From assembly GCA_018241685.1 (NCBI GenBank), contig JAFEDJ010000022.1, forward strand, positions 62,001-126,000: a stretch of DNA of 64,000 nt. The letters run 5' to 3'. Position numbers and translations under genes: made by a program. Position 1 is the first letter of the stretch. Every line of letters starts with the position of its first letter. Below are positions 1 through 8,209 of the stretch, in pieces. The DNA comes from Pseudomonadota bacterium. Lineage in GTDB: Bacteria > Pseudomonadota > Gammaproteobacteria > Burkholderiales > Rhodocyclaceae. A model generated the notes under the pieces. It ran no database searches. It was not told the origin of the DNA and saw only the letters and a list, made by a program, of their open reading frames with translations.

Positions 1-1
1 G

Positions 2-1216
2 CGCCCCGCCGTGATCATCGGCAAAGACACGCGTATTTCAGGCTACATGCTGGAGTCGGCCTTGGAGGCCGGTTTCTCTGCGGCTGGCGTGGATGTTTAT
101 CTGGCAGGGCCATTGCCGACTCCGGCGATCGCCTATCTGACGCGAGCCCTCCGGCTGCAGGTCGGTGTGGTGATTTCCGCTTCTCACAATCCTTTTGAGG
201 ATAACGGGATCAAGTTCTTCAGTGCCGCAGGTACCAAGCTGCCGGACGCTGTAGAGCTCGAGATAGAGGCGCGTCTCGACGAGCCCATGGGGTGCGAACC
301 ATCTATCGCCTTGGGCAAGGCGCGTCGCATCGATGACGCGCGGGGACGTTACGTCGAGTTTTGCAAGAACACCTTTCCTAATGAATTGGATCTGCGGGGC
401 TTCAAGATCGCTCTGGATTGCGCGCATGGCGCCGCTTACATGGTGGCGCCGAAGGTCTTCCACGAACTGGGTGCTGAAACGGTATTGGTGGGCGTCGAGC
501 CCAACGGTACGAACATCAATGACGGTGTGGGTGCGACCGCTCCGGCCAGCATTCGTGACGCGGTTCTGAAGAGTGGGGCTGACGTAGGTATCTCGCTTGA
601 TGGCGATGGTGACCGCATCGTGATGGCCGATGCGGAAGGCAATATCTATGATGGCGACAAGCTCTTGTACGTCATCGCCAAAGCTGCCTGCCTCGCGGGT
701 GTCCGCGGGGGGGTGGTCGGCACCTTGATGAGCAACCTGGGTTTTGAACATGCAATCGGCCGCCTGGGCCTGCCTTTCACTCGGGCGAAGGTGGGGGACC
801 GATACGTGCTCGAGCTCATGCATGAGAAAGGGTGGCGCCTTGGGGGCGAGAACTCCGGGCACATCATCTGTTTGGATAGGCATACGACCGGCGACGGGAT
901 CATTGCCGGGCTGCAGGTCCTTGCGGCGCTGTGTCAGCAGGGTGTGTCGCTGAAGGAGATGTGTGCCGACCTAGTGTTCTATCCGCAGAAACTGATCAAC
1001 GTGCCCGTGAAGCAGGGCTTCGTGTGGTCCGATTGCGCCGAGATCAATGCTGCCGTCGATGTGGCGACGCAGGAGCTTGGGACTCGGGGGCGGGTGCTCT
1101 TGCGCCCTTCTGGAACAGAGCCGCTGCTGCGAGTCATGGTGGAGGGGAGTGATGCGGAAATCGTGGGGCGTATCGCCAGCGGGCTTGCAGAAGTGGTGAG
1201 AGCTTCGGCAATGTGA
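2..1216 (+). CDS. glmM: Phosphoglucosamine mutase GlmM (5' end cut by window)
   Basis: GlmM interconverts glucosamine-6-phosphate and glucosamine-1-phosphate in cytoplasmic UDP-GlcNAc synthesis for peptidoglycan and LPS. The reading frame is open from base 2, with the family motif [13 protein letters not shown] at the edge, so the N-terminus lies upstream. The visible 404 residues hold the active-site serine loop [15 protein letters not shown], the metal-binding DGDGDR loop, the sugar-binding GGENSGH motif and the C-terminal phosphate-binding [14 protein letters not shown]. Only about 45 residues of the usual roughly 450 are missing. The stop codon lies inside an inverted repeat (1212-1240). 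pstS follows 146 bp downstream in the same direction. Identity is firm from the motifs. Confidence 0.97.
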   Translation, partial: RPAVIIGKDTRISGYMLESALEAGFSAAGVDVYLAGPLPTPAIAYLTRALRLQVGVVISASHNPFEDNGIKFFSAAGTKLPDAVELEIEARLDEPMGCEPSIALGKARRIDDARGRYVEFCKNTFPNELDLRGFKIALDCAHGAAYMVAPKVFHELGAETVLVGVEPNGTNINDGVGATAPASIRDAVLKSGADVGISLDGDGDRIVMADAEGNIYDGDKLLYVIAKAACLAGVRGGVVGTLMSNLGFEHAIGRLGLPFTRAKVGDRYVLELMHEKGWRLGGENSGHIICLDRHTTGDGIIAGLQVLAALCQQGVSLKEMCADLVFYPQKLINVPVKQGFVWSDCAEINAAVDVATQELGTRGRVLLRPSGTEPLLRVMVEGSDAEIVGRIASGLAEVVRASAM

Positions 1217-1240
1217 CATGCTGCAGTGCAACATGTCACA
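1212..1240. repeat. 9-bp perfect inverted repeat across the glmM stop codon
   Basis: The arms TGTGACATG (1212-1220) and CATGTCACA (1232-1240) are perfect complements separated by 11 nt, and the glmM stop codon TGA lies in the left arm. No T-run follows directly, so it is a weak terminator candidate. It could instead be an operator for pstS or an mRNA 3'-end stabiliser. Its right arm overlaps a candidate Pho box. Confidence 0.5.
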
Positions 1241-1250
1241 AATTTGAAAT
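1233..1250 (+). promoter_or_regulatory. Candidate Pho box upstream of pstS
   Basis: Two 7-mers, ATGTCAC and TTGAAAT, are separated by a 4-nt A/T-rich spacer (AAAT), as in PhoB sites built on CTGTCAT-N4-CTGTCAT. The first half matches 5 of 7 positions and the second 4 of 7, so the match is modest. pstS is a classic PhoB target, which is the main reason to record the site. No convincing sigma-70 hexamers were found next to it. Confidence 0.3.
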
Positions 1251-1271
1251 TTTCCAATCGTAGAATTCAAT

Positions 1272-1307
1272 CCGTCCCAAGAGCGCGCGTCGCGATTCTT
1301 GGGACGG
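1272..1307 (+). repeat. Long GC-rich hairpin in the glmM-pstS gap
   Basis: Arms CCGTCCCAAGA (1272-1282) and TCTTGGGACGG (1297-1307) pair perfectly over 11 bp around a 14-nt loop that is itself rich in CG/GC. It is followed by TTGGTTAAATG, not a T-run, so it is either a poor terminator for glmM or a structured element in the pstS 5' leader. pstS starts 56 bp downstream. Confidence 0.55.
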
Positions 1308-1362
1308 TTGGTTAAATGTGTAGCCAACTGTTTCGCAGTTCGTCTCTACGATGGAGAATTTC

Positions 1363-2400
1363 ATGCAAGGTTTCGTTCGTGCCTGTTCGTTCGTTGTCGC
1401 TCTGGGGGGTGCCGCCGTCGTCCAGGCCGCCGATATCACCGGTGCTGGCGCCACCTTTCCGTACCCCATCTATTCCAAGTGGGCGGAGATCTACAAGGCC
1501 AAGACTAATGTCGGCCTAAACTATCAGTCCATCGGATCCGGCGGCGGCATTAAGCAGATCAAGGCTAAGACAGTTGATTTCGGTGCGTCGGACATGCCGC
1601 TCAAGGCAGAAGAGCTTGAGAAGGATGGTCTTGTGCAGTTCCCCGCTGTGATCGGTGGTGTGGTCCCCGTTGTGAATCTGGATGGGGTTGCGCCTGGCGC
1701 CATGAAGATGACCGGTGCGGTTCTTGCCGACATTTATCTCGGCAAGATCAAGAAGTGGAACGATCCGGCAATTGTCGCCCTGAATACGGGCGTGAAGCTG
1801 CCCGACGAGAACATTACTGTGGTCCGTCGTGCGGATGGTTCCGGCACGACCTTCCTCTTCACCAATTATCTTTCCAAGGTGAGTGTGGAGTGGAAAGACA
1901 AGGTTGGTATGGGTACCGCAGTCCAGTGGCCTGAAGGTGTGGGCGGTAAGGGCAACGAAGGTGTGGCCTCTTACGTTCAGCGCATCAAGGGTGGTATCGG
2001 CTATGTCGAATACGCCTATGCCAAGAAGAACAAGATGATCCATTTGTCCCTCAAGAACAAGGCGGGCGAGTATGTCCAGCCCGACGACTTGACCTTTCAG
2101 GCTGCTGCCGCTTATGCCGAGTGGAGCAAGGTTCCGGGCTTTGGTGAAATCCTGACCGAGCAGCCGGGCAAGACCAGCTGGCCGATTACTGGTGCTAGCT
2201 TCGTGTTGATGCACAAGGTTCAAGCTGATGCGGCAAAGGGGGGCGAGGTGCTCAAGTTCTTTGATTGGGCATTCAAGAACGGTCAGAAGACTGCTGAAGA
2301 TCTAGATTACGTGGCACTGCCTGCTGCTCTCGTCAAGCAAATTGATGTGGCATGGCGTTCGGGTCTGAAGGATGCATCGGGTCACCCGATCTGGAAGTAA
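1363..2400 (+). CDS. pstS: Phosphate ABC transporter, substrate-binding protein PstS
   Basis: PstS is the periplasmic phosphate-binding protein that feeds the PstCAB importer. The ATG at 1363 is chosen over an in-frame ATG at 1351 because GGAG lies 6 nt upstream of it. The resulting 345-residue protein begins with a typical signal peptide (basic MQGFVRA, hydrophobic core, cleavage near VVQA-AD). The mature N-terminus ITGAGATFPYPIYSKWAE, the IGSGGGIKQI loop, the GASDMPL motif and the RADGSGTTFLFTNYLS anion-binding loop are all hallmarks of PstS. It is the first gene of pstSCAB; a possible attenuating hairpin separates it from pstC. PhoB control is likely from family knowledge but only weakly supported by the upstream sequence. 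Confidence 0.97.
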   Translation: MQGFVRACSFVVALGGAAVVQAADITGAGATFPYPIYSKWAEIYKAKTNVGLNYQSIGSGGGIKQIKAKTVDFGASDMPLKAEELEKDGLVQFPAVIGGVVPVVNLDGVAPGAMKMTGAVLADIYLGKIKKWNDPAIVALNTGVKLPDENITVVRRADGSGTTFLFTNYLSKVSVEWKDKVGMGTAVQWPEGVGGKGNEGVASYVQRIKGGIGYVEYAYAKKNKMIHLSLKNKAGEYVQPDDLTFQAAAAYAEWSKVPGFGEILTEQPGKTSWPITGASFVLMHKVQADAAKGGEVLKFFDWAFKNGQKTAEDLDYVALPAALVKQIDVAWRSGLKDASGHPIWK

Positions 2401-2418
2401 GCGGTTCCAATTAGACAG

Positions 2419-2462
2419 GATGGATGGGCGGCTGGATTGTTGCTCATCCATCTGTTTTGTTT
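2419..2462 (+). terminator. Hairpin with T-rich tail between pstS and pstC
   Basis: GATGGATG (2419-2426) pairs with CATCCATC (2445-2452), and the stem can extend inward by three more pairs including one G-U. The 3' arm is followed by TGTTTTGTTT. It resembles a leaky intrinsic terminator, an arrangement that would give more pstS than pstCAB mRNA, as is common when a binding protein leads an ABC operon. Confidence 0.6.
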
Positions 2463-2486
2463 GCTAGATTGAAACGGTAAGCTGCA

Positions 2487-3533
2487 ATGTCTTCCCATAG
2501 CTCTGTGTTAGGCACCGGCGGTACTACGGCTGGTGGTGCTCCTGGCCTTGCTGACACCGTCTCCGGTGTGAAGCAACCGGAACCGCCAAGAGATCGTATG
2601 CGTGCCCAGCGTTTTCAGGACGCGTTGTTCCATCAGACGACGCGTTTCTTTGCGTTCTCCGTGCTTGCGATTCTTGCGGCGATTCTCGGTTCCCTGCTTT
2701 ATGGTGCCTGGCCAGCGATCAAGGAGTTCGGCTTCGGCTTTCCGTTTAGTGCCGAATGGAACCCGGTTACCGATAAGTTCGGTGGCCTTATTTCCGTATA
2801 TGGAACGCTCAGTACATCCGTTATTGCGCTGGTGGTTGCGATTCCTGTCAGTTTTGGGATTGCGGTCTTTCTAACTGAGCTGTGCCCGCCTGTGCTGCGT
2901 AGTCCGTTGGGGGTTGCAGTGGAATTGCTGGCTGCCGTGCCGAGCATCATTTATGGTATGTGGGGCCTGTTCGTCTTTGCGCCTCTGTTTGCCGATTACG
3001 TACAACCGGCCTTGTCGGCGACGTTAGGCAACGTTCCTTTTGTGGGCGCCCTGTTTCAGGGGCCCAAGAATGGTATCGGTGTTCTTTCCGCAGGCCTGAT
3101 CCTCGCGGTGATGGTCATTCCTTTCATTGCCTCCGTGATGCGTGATGTATTTGAAGTCGTGCCAGGGATTCTGAAGGAGTCGGCCTATGGCCTTGGGGCG
3201 ACGACGTGGGAGGTGGTTTGGAATGTCGTGCTGCCCTATACCCGTGTCGGCGTTATTGGCGGGGTCATGCTGGGTTTGGGGCGCGCGTTGGGTGAGACAA
3301 TGGCTGTCACCTTCGTCATTGGCAATGCTCACCGCATCAGTCCGTCCCTGTACGAGGCGGGCAACAGCATTGCCTCGACACTGGCTAATGAGTTTGCCGA
3401 AGCTGCATCTGATCTTCACGTAGCGTCCTTGATCGCCCTGGGTCTCATTTTGTTCTTCGTGACCTTCGTCGTGCTTGCGCTCTCCAAGTTGCTGCTGATG
3501 CGCCTTGGCCGGATGGAAGGGGAGAAAACCTGA
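2487..3533 (+). CDS. pstC: Phosphate ABC transporter permease PstC
   Basis: PstC is one of two inner-membrane permeases of the high-affinity phosphate importer. The 348-residue product has a roughly 45-residue hydrophilic N-terminal extension, then about six membrane segments. It carries the BPD-transport coupling loop for the ATPase, seen as [41 protein letters not shown] split across the EAA motif (only its core is diagnostic: [10 protein letters not shown] and [10 protein letters not shown]). The stop overlaps the pstA start (TGATG), indicating translational coupling. The start at 2487 has only a poor ribosome site (GGTAAG), but no better in-frame start lies nearby. Confidence 0.96.
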   Translation: MSSHSSVLGTGGTTAGGAPGLADTVSGVKQPEPPRDRMRAQRFQDALFHQTTRFFAFSVLAILAAILGSLLYGAWPAIKEFGFGFPFSAEWNPVTDKFGGLISVYGTLSTSVIALVVAIPVSFGIAVFLTELCPPVLRSPLGVAVELLAAVPSIIYGMWGLFVFAPLFADYVQPALSATLGNVPFVGALFQGPKNGIGVLSAGLILAVMVIPFIASVMRDVFEVVPGILKESAYGLGATTWEVVWNVVLPYTRVGVIGGVMLGLGRALGETMAVTFVIGNAHRISPSLYEAGNSIASTLANEFAEAASDLHVASLIALGLILFFVTFVVLALSKLLLMRLGRMEGEKT

Positions 3534-4378
3534 TGATTGATTCGTCTGCTCTTTACCGCAAGCGCAAGCGTACCAACCAGCTTGCGTTGGTAATGTCGAT
3601 GTTGGCGATGGGCATTGGTATGGGCTTCCTGGCCTGGATCCTGATCGTGCTGCTCTACAAAGGAGTGGGAGCACTGAGCCTGAGCTTGTTCACGCTGCCG
3701 ACGCCGGCGCCGGGGTCCGAAGGTGGGCTTTCCAATGCCATTCTCGGTAGTGCAATGATGGTCGGTTCGGCCACTTTCATTGCCACCCCGATTGGTATTC
3801 TTGCTGGCGTCTATTTGTCTGAATATGGGCGAAAAGGGTGGCTGGCACCGGCAACCCGCTTCATCAACGACATCTTGTTATCCGCACCTTCGATTGTCAT
3901 TGGTGTGTTCATTTACACGGTTTATGTCGCTCAGGTGCAGCACTTTTCCGGCTGGGCGGGATCGCTTGCCCTGACTTTGATCGCAATTCCAGTTGTGGTG
4001 AGAACGACTGAGAACATGCTGAATCTGGTTCCCGCCAGCCTGCGTGAAGCGGCTGCGGCATTGGGGGCGCCGCGCTGGAAAGTGGTCCTGCACGTGGTTT
4101 TGCGTGCGGCGAAGGCGGGGGTGTTGACCGGTATCCTGCTGGCGCTCGCGCGGGTGAGCGGCGAAACAGCCCCGCTGTTGTTTACTGCGCTCAATAACCA
4201 ATTCACCAGTCTGGACCTCAACGGTCCGATGGCAAACCTTCCGGTTGTCATCTTCCAGTTTGCAATGAGCCCTTATGAGAACTGGAATTCCCTTGCCTGG
4301 GGTGGTGCGGTCATTATTACTTTCGGCGTGCTGTGCCTGAACATTGTTGTTCGCACCCTGTTCCGCAAAAAGATCTAG
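3533..4378 (+). CDS. pstA: Phosphate ABC transporter permease PstA
   Basis: PstA pairs with PstC to form the membrane channel. The 281-residue protein opens with a basic N-terminus (YRKRKRTNQ), followed by six predicted membrane segments. Motifs typical of PstA are [25 protein letters not shown] and the coupling motif [17 protein letters not shown]. The ATG overlaps the pstC stop by one base (TGATG). Its length and order after pstC match the standard operon. pstB follows 10 bp downstream. Confidence 0.96.
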   Translation: MIDSSALYRKRKRTNQLALVMSMLAMGIGMGFLAWILIVLLYKGVGALSLSLFTLPTPAPGSEGGLSNAILGSAMMVGSATFIATPIGILAGVYLSEYGRKGWLAPATRFINDILLSAPSIVIGVFIYTVYVAQVQHFSGWAGSLALTLIAIPVVVRTTENMLNLVPASLREAAAALGAPRWKVVLHVVLRAAKAGVLTGILLALARVSGETAPLLFTALNNQFTSLDLNGPMANLPVVIFQFAMSPYENWNSLAWGGAVIITFGVLCLNIVVRTLFRKKI

Positions 4379-4388
4379 GAAATTCATC

Positions 4389-5228
4389 ATGCAATCTTCT
4401 GCAGTAACCAAGCGTGACATGTCTTTCTCGCAGCTGCGGGGCGAGCAGACGTCGCAGGTGGCGGGGGCGGAGCAGACCCCGAAAATCCGCATCCGTAACC
4501 TCGATTTCTTCTACGGTTCCTTTCAGGGGTTGAAGCACATCAATCTCGATATCAATGAAGGCATGGTCACGGCTTTCATTGGACCCTCGGGCTGTGGCAA
4601 GTCGACGCTGCTGCGTACGCTGAACCGGATGTACGACCTCTACCCGGGGCAACGGGCGACCGGCGAGATTCTCCTGAACGGAAGGAACGTGCTCGATCAG
4701 GGGCAGGATGTGAATGCCCTGCGTGCCAAGGTCGGGATGGTTTTCCAGAAGCCGACCCCTTTCCCGATGTCGATCTACGAGAACATCGCCTTTGGTGTTC
4801 GTCTTTATGAGAGCCTGTCTCGGGCCGATATGGATAACCGTGTCGAATGGGCCCTGCGTAAGGCGGCTCTGTGGGATGAGGTCAAGGGCAAACTCAATCA
4901 GAGTGGTCTGTCTCTGTCCGGCGGTCAGCAGCAGCGTCTGTGCATCGCGCGCGGCGTGGCTGTCAAGCCGGAGGTGCTTCTGCTTGATGAGCCGACATCG
5001 GCACTGGATCCCATTTCCACGGCCAAGGTTGAGGAGTTGGTGCATGAGCTGAAGAGCGAATACACCATCGCCATCGTTACGCACAACATGCAGCAGGCTG
5101 CCCGTGTCTCGGACTACACGGCCTACATGTACCTGGGGGAGTTGGTCGAGTTTGGCCTGACTGACGAGATCTTCATCAAGCCCAAGCGCAAGGAAACCGA
5201 GGACTACATCACTGGCCGATTCGGTTGA
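4389..5228 (+). CDS. pstB: Phosphate ABC transporter ATP-binding protein PstB
   Basis: PstB is the cytoplasmic ATPase that energises phosphate import. The ATG at 4389 follows AGGAA (4377-4381). The 279-residue product has the Walker A motif GPSGCGKST, a Q-loop in [21 protein letters not shown] (diagnostic part: [14 protein letters not shown]), the signature LSGGQQQR, Walker [13 protein letters not shown] and the H-loop [12 protein letters not shown]. The QKPTPFPMS segment is specific for PstB among ABC ATPases. A 30-residue N-terminal extension precedes the ABC core. phoU, which often follows pstB, is absent: the next gene is tpiA, behind a terminator. Confidence 0.97.
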   Translation: MQSSAVTKRDMSFSQLRGEQTSQVAGAEQTPKIRIRNLDFFYGSFQGLKHINLDINEGMVTAFIGPSGCGKSTLLRTLNRMYDLYPGQRATGEILLNGRNVLDQGQDVNALRAKVGMVFQKPTPFPMSIYENIAFGVRLYESLSRADMDNRVEWALRKAALWDEVKGKLNQSGLSLSGGQQQRLCIARGVAVKPEVLLLDEPTSALDPISTAKVEELVHELKSEYTIAIVTHNMQQAARVSDYTAYMYLGELVEFGLTDEIFIKPKRKETEDYITGRFG

Positions 5229-5257
5229 TTGATCTGTCTGGTGGGTGGCAGTCTGGA

Positions 5258-5280
5258 GGCCGGCTCTTGCCGGCCTTTTT
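5258..5280 (+). terminator. Intrinsic terminator of pstSCAB
   Basis: GGCCGGC (5258-5264), a TCTT loop and GCCGGCC (5269-5275) form a perfect 7-bp GC stem followed by five T. This is a canonical rho-independent terminator 30 bp after the pstB stop. Its last two T bases are also the first two bases of the -35 hexamer of the next promoter. Confidence 0.92.
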
Positions 5281-5307
5281 GACGTTTTGATGTCGTCAAG
5301 ATAGAAT
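5279..5307 (+). promoter_or_regulatory. Sigma-70 promoter for tpiA-secG
   Basis: TTGACG (5279-5284) and TAGAAT (5302-5307) are separated by 17 bp, each matching 5 of 6 consensus bases. Transcription would begin near 5314, only about 10 nt before the GTG chosen for tpiA, giving a very short leader. The -35 overlaps the tail of the pstB terminator. Confidence 0.7.
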
Positions 5308-5323
5308 CGAAAAATTTAGCCTG

Positions 5324-6094
5324 GTGCCTAAGGTGAGGAAAAAGCTCGTAGTCGGCAACTGGAAGATGAATGGCAGCCGTGCCCGGAATGATGTTTTGCT
5401 GTCCGCTCTGAAGGAAGAGGGGATGCAGGATGCGGCTGTTGAGGTCGTTGTGTGTCCGCCGTACCCTTATCTCGGGCAGGTAGGGCAGGCCTTGGAGGGC
5501 TCTTGGGTTGCGCTGGGTGCGCAAAATCTCAGCTCGTTCAGTGCGGGGGCTTATACCGGTGAGGTGGGAGCTTCGATGCTGCTCGATCTTGGGTGTGCTT
5601 GGGTGATCGTGGGGCACTCTGAGCGTCGCTCCTTGTTTGGGGAGGACGACGAGGCTGTGGCCATCAAGGCCCAGGTTGCGCTCGAGGCGGGTCTGAATCC
5701 CATTGTATGCGTGGGGGAGACGCTTCAGCAGCGCGAAGAAGGTAGGGCTGAAGAGGTTGTTGGCAAGCAAATTGATGGCGTGGTTTCGATTCTTGGGTTG
5801 GATTGCGCGGCAAAACTGACGGTGGCCTATGAGCCTGTCTGGGCGATTGGAACGGGGCGGGTTGCATCGCCGGAGCAGGCTCAGGCGATGCATCGGTTTA
5901 TTCGTTCTCGTCTTGAGTTGGCTGGCGTTGCTGCGGCTGGTGTGCGCATCCTTTATGGCGGTAGCGTCACCGCGGAGAATGCCCCTTCGTTGTTTGTGCA
6001 GCCCGATATCGATGGGGCGCTTGTTGGTGGTGCGTCTCTCGTTGCTCCGGGTTTTTTGGGAATTTGTCGTGCGGCATCTTCGGTTGCTGCATAG
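5324..6094 (+). CDS. tpiA: Triosephosphate isomerase
   Basis: TpiA interconverts dihydroxyacetone phosphate and glyceraldehyde-3-phosphate in the cytoplasm. The protein (256 residues from GTG 5324) shows the N-terminal VVGNWKMNGS motif with the substrate lysine, the catalytic histidine in GHSERRSLFGE, the catalytic glutamate in VAYEPVWAIGTG and the C-terminal phosphate-binding LYGGSVTAENA. An alternative GTG at 5333 would start the protein as MRKKLVVGNWK, closer to most family members; neither start has a clear ribosome site. If the nearby mtnA-aldolase genes run a DHAP shunt, this enzyme would receive its DHAP. secG follows 21 bp downstream, as in most proteobacteria. Confidence 0.97.
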   Translation: MPKVRKKLVVGNWKMNGSRARNDVLLSALKEEGMQDAAVEVVVCPPYPYLGQVGQALEGSWVALGAQNLSSFSAGAYTGEVGASMLLDLGCAWVIVGHSERRSLFGEDDEAVAIKAQVALEAGLNPIVCVGETLQQREEGRAEEVVGKQIDGVVSILGLDCAAKLTVAYEPVWAIGTGRVASPEQAQAMHRFIRSRLELAGVAAAGVRILYGGSVTAENAPSLFVQPDIDGALVGGASLVAPGFLGICRAASSVAA

Positions 6095-6115
6095 GTTTTC
6101 TTGTTGGAGATTTTG

Positions 6116-6466
6116 ATGAGCGGTGTGGTGTTTTCGGTTGTGCTGGTTGTGCATGTATTGGCCGGTCTTGGTGTGATCGGTTTGGTGCTTATGCAGCATG
6201 GCAAGGGGGCTGACATGGGGGCAGCATTTGGAAGTGGTGCATCGGGCAGCCTCTTTGGGTCGTCTGGCTCTGCCAATTTTCTGAGCCGCGCGACGGCGAT
6301 TCTTGCTGCTATCTTTTTTGTTACGAGCTTGAGTCTGAGCTATCTCGCCGGGCAAAAAGCTCCGGCGGCTAAGAGCATCATGGATGGCGTTGCCCCTGCG
6401 GCCGCGCCCGTGGCGCCTGCGGCAGGTGAGGGTCAGGATTCCAAGTCCAAGGACATTCCTCGATAA
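6116..6466 (+). CDS. secG: Preprotein translocase subunit SecG
   Basis: SecG is the small, non-essential subunit of the SecYEG translocon. The ATG at 6116 is preferred because TTGGAGA lies just upstream. The 116-residue product has two membrane segments flanking the conserved glycine-rich loop [19 protein letters not shown], followed by the [17 protein letters not shown] motif. The C-terminal 40 residues are rich in Ala and Pro with a polar end, a common variable tail in betaproteobacterial SecG. It is co-directional with tpiA and precedes a tRNA-Leu gene, the standard arrangement. Confidence 0.95.
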   Translation: MSGVVFSVVLVVHVLAGLGVIGLVLMQHGKGADMGAAFGSGASGSLFGSSGSANFLSRATAILAAIFFVTSLSLSYLAGQKAPAAKSIMDGVAPAAAPVAPAAGEGQDSKSKDIPR

Positions 6467-6479
6467 ATCAAAGTAATGC

Positions 6480-6509
6480 TTGGCGCCAAGGGGTGATTAC
6501 CCTTATAAT
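6480..6509 (+). promoter_or_regulatory. Sigma-70 promoter for tRNA-Leu
   Basis: TTGGCG (6480-6485) and a perfect TATAAT (6504-6509) are separated by 18 bp. The predicted transcript would begin about 15 nt before the mature tRNA. The downstream GGGCG may act as a discriminator typical of stable-RNA promoters. Confidence 0.7.
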
Positions 6510-6529
6510 TTCGGGCGTCAAACAAACAG

Positions 6530-6614
6530 GCCGACGTGGTGAAATTGGTAGACACGCTATCTTGAGGGGGTAGTGGCGAAAGCCGTATGAGTTCGAGTCT
6601 CATCGTCGGCACCA
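6530..6614 (+). tRNA. tRNA-Leu, anticodon GAG
   Basis: This 85-nt gene folds as a class II tRNA. The acceptor stem GCCGACG pairs with CGTCGGC, the discriminator is A, and CCA is encoded. The D arm contains TTGGTAGA. The anticodon stem CTATC/GGTAG holds the loop TTGAGGG, giving anticodon GAG, which reads CUC and CUU leucine codons. A long variable arm (TGGCGAAAGCC region) and the T loop TTCGAGT follow. It lies between secG and nuoA. Confidence 0.97.
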
Positions 6615-6628
6615 TGGATTAAGCTAGT

Positions 6629-6649
6629 CGCCCGCAAATGCGGGCGTTT
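6629..6649 (+). terminator. Terminator-like hairpin after tRNA-Leu
   Basis: CGCCCGC (6629-6635), an AAAT loop and GCGGGCG (6640-6646) form a strong 7-bp stem followed by only TTTG. It probably ends or processes the tRNA transcript. The short T-run suggests read-through into nuoA is possible, and no separate clear nuo promoter was seen between it and nuoA. Confidence 0.7.
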
Positions 6650-6697
6650 GCTTGCAGGTGGTGCTAGTAACTGCTTGCGGTTGGGAAGGGGTCAGGT

Positions 6698-7072
6698 ATG
6701 TTGGAAGGGTATTTTCCAGTTCTTGTTTTCATCCTGTTTGCGGCTGTCTTTGGTTTAATTCCCATTGTCGCAGGTCGGGTCCTTGGCCCGAGTAAGCCTG
6801 ACGCGGAAAAGCTTTCTCCCTTTGAGTGCGGCTTTGAGCCATTTGAAGATGCGCGTATCAAGTTCGATGTGCGTTACTATCTTCTGGCTATTCTTTTCAT
6901 TCTGTTTGATCTCGAGATTGCATTTCTTTTTCCGTGGGCAACCATTCTGCGGGAAATTGCAGCCAGCGAAAGCATCCGGCTTTTCGGATTCTTCGAGATG
7001 ATCGTCTTCCTGGGTATCCTGCTTCTCGGCTATGTCTATGTCTGGAAGAAGGGTGCGCTCGACTGGGAATAA
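6698..7072 (+). CDS. nuoA: NADH-quinone oxidoreductase subunit A
   Basis: NuoA is a small membrane subunit of proton-pumping complex I, next to the quinone site. The 124-residue product has three membrane segments and the family motif [20 protein letters not shown] with its conserved cysteine, then [21 protein letters not shown] (diagnostic core: [11 protein letters not shown]). It opens the complete 14-gene nuo operon. The ATG at 6698 follows GGGAAGGGGTCAGGT. Transcription may depend partly on read-through from the tRNA or secG. Confidence 0.97.
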   Translation: MLEGYFPVLVFILFAAVFGLIPIVAGRVLGPSKPDAEKLSPFECGFEPFEDARIKFDVRYYLLAILFILFDLEIAFLFPWATILREIAASESIRLFGFFEMIVFLGILLLGYVYVWKKGALDWE

Positions 7073-7117
7073 ATTGTCCAGTTGCCTTGGGCGGTAATTG
7101 TTGCTTGAAGGGTGTCT

Positions 7118-7594
7118 ATGAGTATCGAAGGTGTCTTCAAGGAAGGGTTTGTAACCACTTCGCTTGATACGGTAATCAACTGGACTCGCACGGGTTCTCT
7201 GTGGCCGATGACCTTCGGTCTCGCTTGCTGTGCGGTGGAAATGATTCACGCTGGGTGTTCCCGGTATGACCTTGACCGTTTTGGGGTAGTGTTTCGTCCC
7301 AGTCCGCGTCAGTCGGACCTGATGATTGTTGCGGGCACCCTGTGCAACAAGATGGCGCCTGCACTGCGCAAAGTTTACGATCAGATGTCCGAGCCGCGCT
7401 GGGTGATTTCCATGGGGTCGTGCGCGAATGGTGGTGGTTACTATCACTATTCGTACTCGGTGGTCCGTGGTTGTGATCGCATTGTTCCGGTCGATGTCTA
7501 TGTGCCCGGGTGTCCTCCTACCGCGGAAGCGCTGCTTTATGGGATTGTTCAATTGCAGAACAAGATCAAGCGCGACTGCACGATTGCTCGCTGA
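7118..7594 (+). CDS. nuoB: NADH-quinone oxidoreductase subunit B
   Basis: NuoB carries the terminal [4Fe-4S] cluster N2 that passes electrons to quinone. The ATG at 7118 gives 158 residues starting [10 protein letters not shown], the normal start for this family; an upstream in-frame GTG at 7112 is less likely. The cluster ligands are visible as the adjacent cysteines in [10 protein letters not shown], the cysteine in [14 protein letters not shown] and the cysteine in [10 protein letters not shown]. It lies 45 bp after nuoA and 12 bp before nuoC. Confidence 0.97.
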   Translation: MSIEGVFKEGFVTTSLDTVINWTRTGSLWPMTFGLACCAVEMIHAGCSRYDLDRFGVVFRPSPRQSDLMIVAGTLCNKMAPALRKVYDQMSEPRWVISMGSCANGGGYYHYSYSVVRGCDRIVPVDVYVPGCPPTAEALLYGIVQLQNKIKRDCTIAR

Positions 7595-7606
7595 TTGCCG
7601 AACATC

Positions 7607-8209
7607 ATGAGTGAGAAACTTGAGCGCCTCAGCCAGTCGCTGGCAGACAGATTTGGTGAGCAGCTGAAAGAGATTATCGTCGCCCGCGAAGAGGTGACGG
7701 TCGTGGTGGCTGCTTCCGATTATTTCAGTATTGCTCAGGCACTTCGGGATGAGCCTGAATTTCGCTTTGAGCAGCTGGTTGATCTGACCGGGCTGGACTA
7801 CTCTTCCTATTCTGGTATCGAGATTTCAGCGCGTTTTGCTGTTTCGGTTCACCTCCTTTCCGTCAGCAAGAATCAACGTCTTCGTTTGCGGACTTTTGCT
7901 GACGATGACTCCTTCCCGGTTCTTTTGTCGCTGGTCGAATTGTGGCCGAGTGCGAACTGGTTCGAGCGAGAAGCGTTCGATTTGTTCGGTATTACCTTTG
8001 CCGGTCATCCGGATTTGCGTCGCATTCTCACCGATTATGGTTTTGTCGGTTATCCCTTCCGCAAGGATTTTCCTGTTACGGGTTATGTGGAAATGCGCTA
8101 CGACCAGGATCTCGGCCGGGTAATCTATCAGCCGGTGACGATCGAGCCGCGGGAAAATACGCCACGTATCGTGCGTGACGAGAATTATGGGAACGTCGGA
8201 AATGGCTGA
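7607..8209 (+). CDS. nuoC: NADH-quinone oxidoreductase subunit C
   Basis: NuoC is a peripheral hydrophilic subunit of complex I (30-kDa type) that binds NuoD. The ATG at 7607 gives 200 residues starting [10 protein letters not shown]; an upstream TTG at 7595 is possible but less likely. The conserved segment [17 protein letters not shown] and the C-terminal [16 protein letters not shown] motif identify the family. NuoC and NuoD are separate genes here, not fused as in E. coli. The stop overlaps the start of nuoD by 8 bp. Confidence 0.96.
   Translation: MSEKLERLSQSLADRFGEQLKEIIVAREEVTVVVAASDYFSIAQALRDEPEFRFEQLVDLTGLDYSSYSGIEISARFAVSVHLLSVSKNQRLRLRTFADDDSFPVLLSLVELWPSANWFEREAFDLFGITFAGHPDLRRILTDYGFVGYPFRKDFPVTGYVEMRYDQDLGRVIYQPVTIEPRENTPRIVRDENYGNVGNG

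Noticed and set aside
1272..1307. Canonical terminator for glmM
   Set aside because: The stem is strong but is followed by TTGGTTAAATG rather than a T-run, so it was recorded only as a hairpin.
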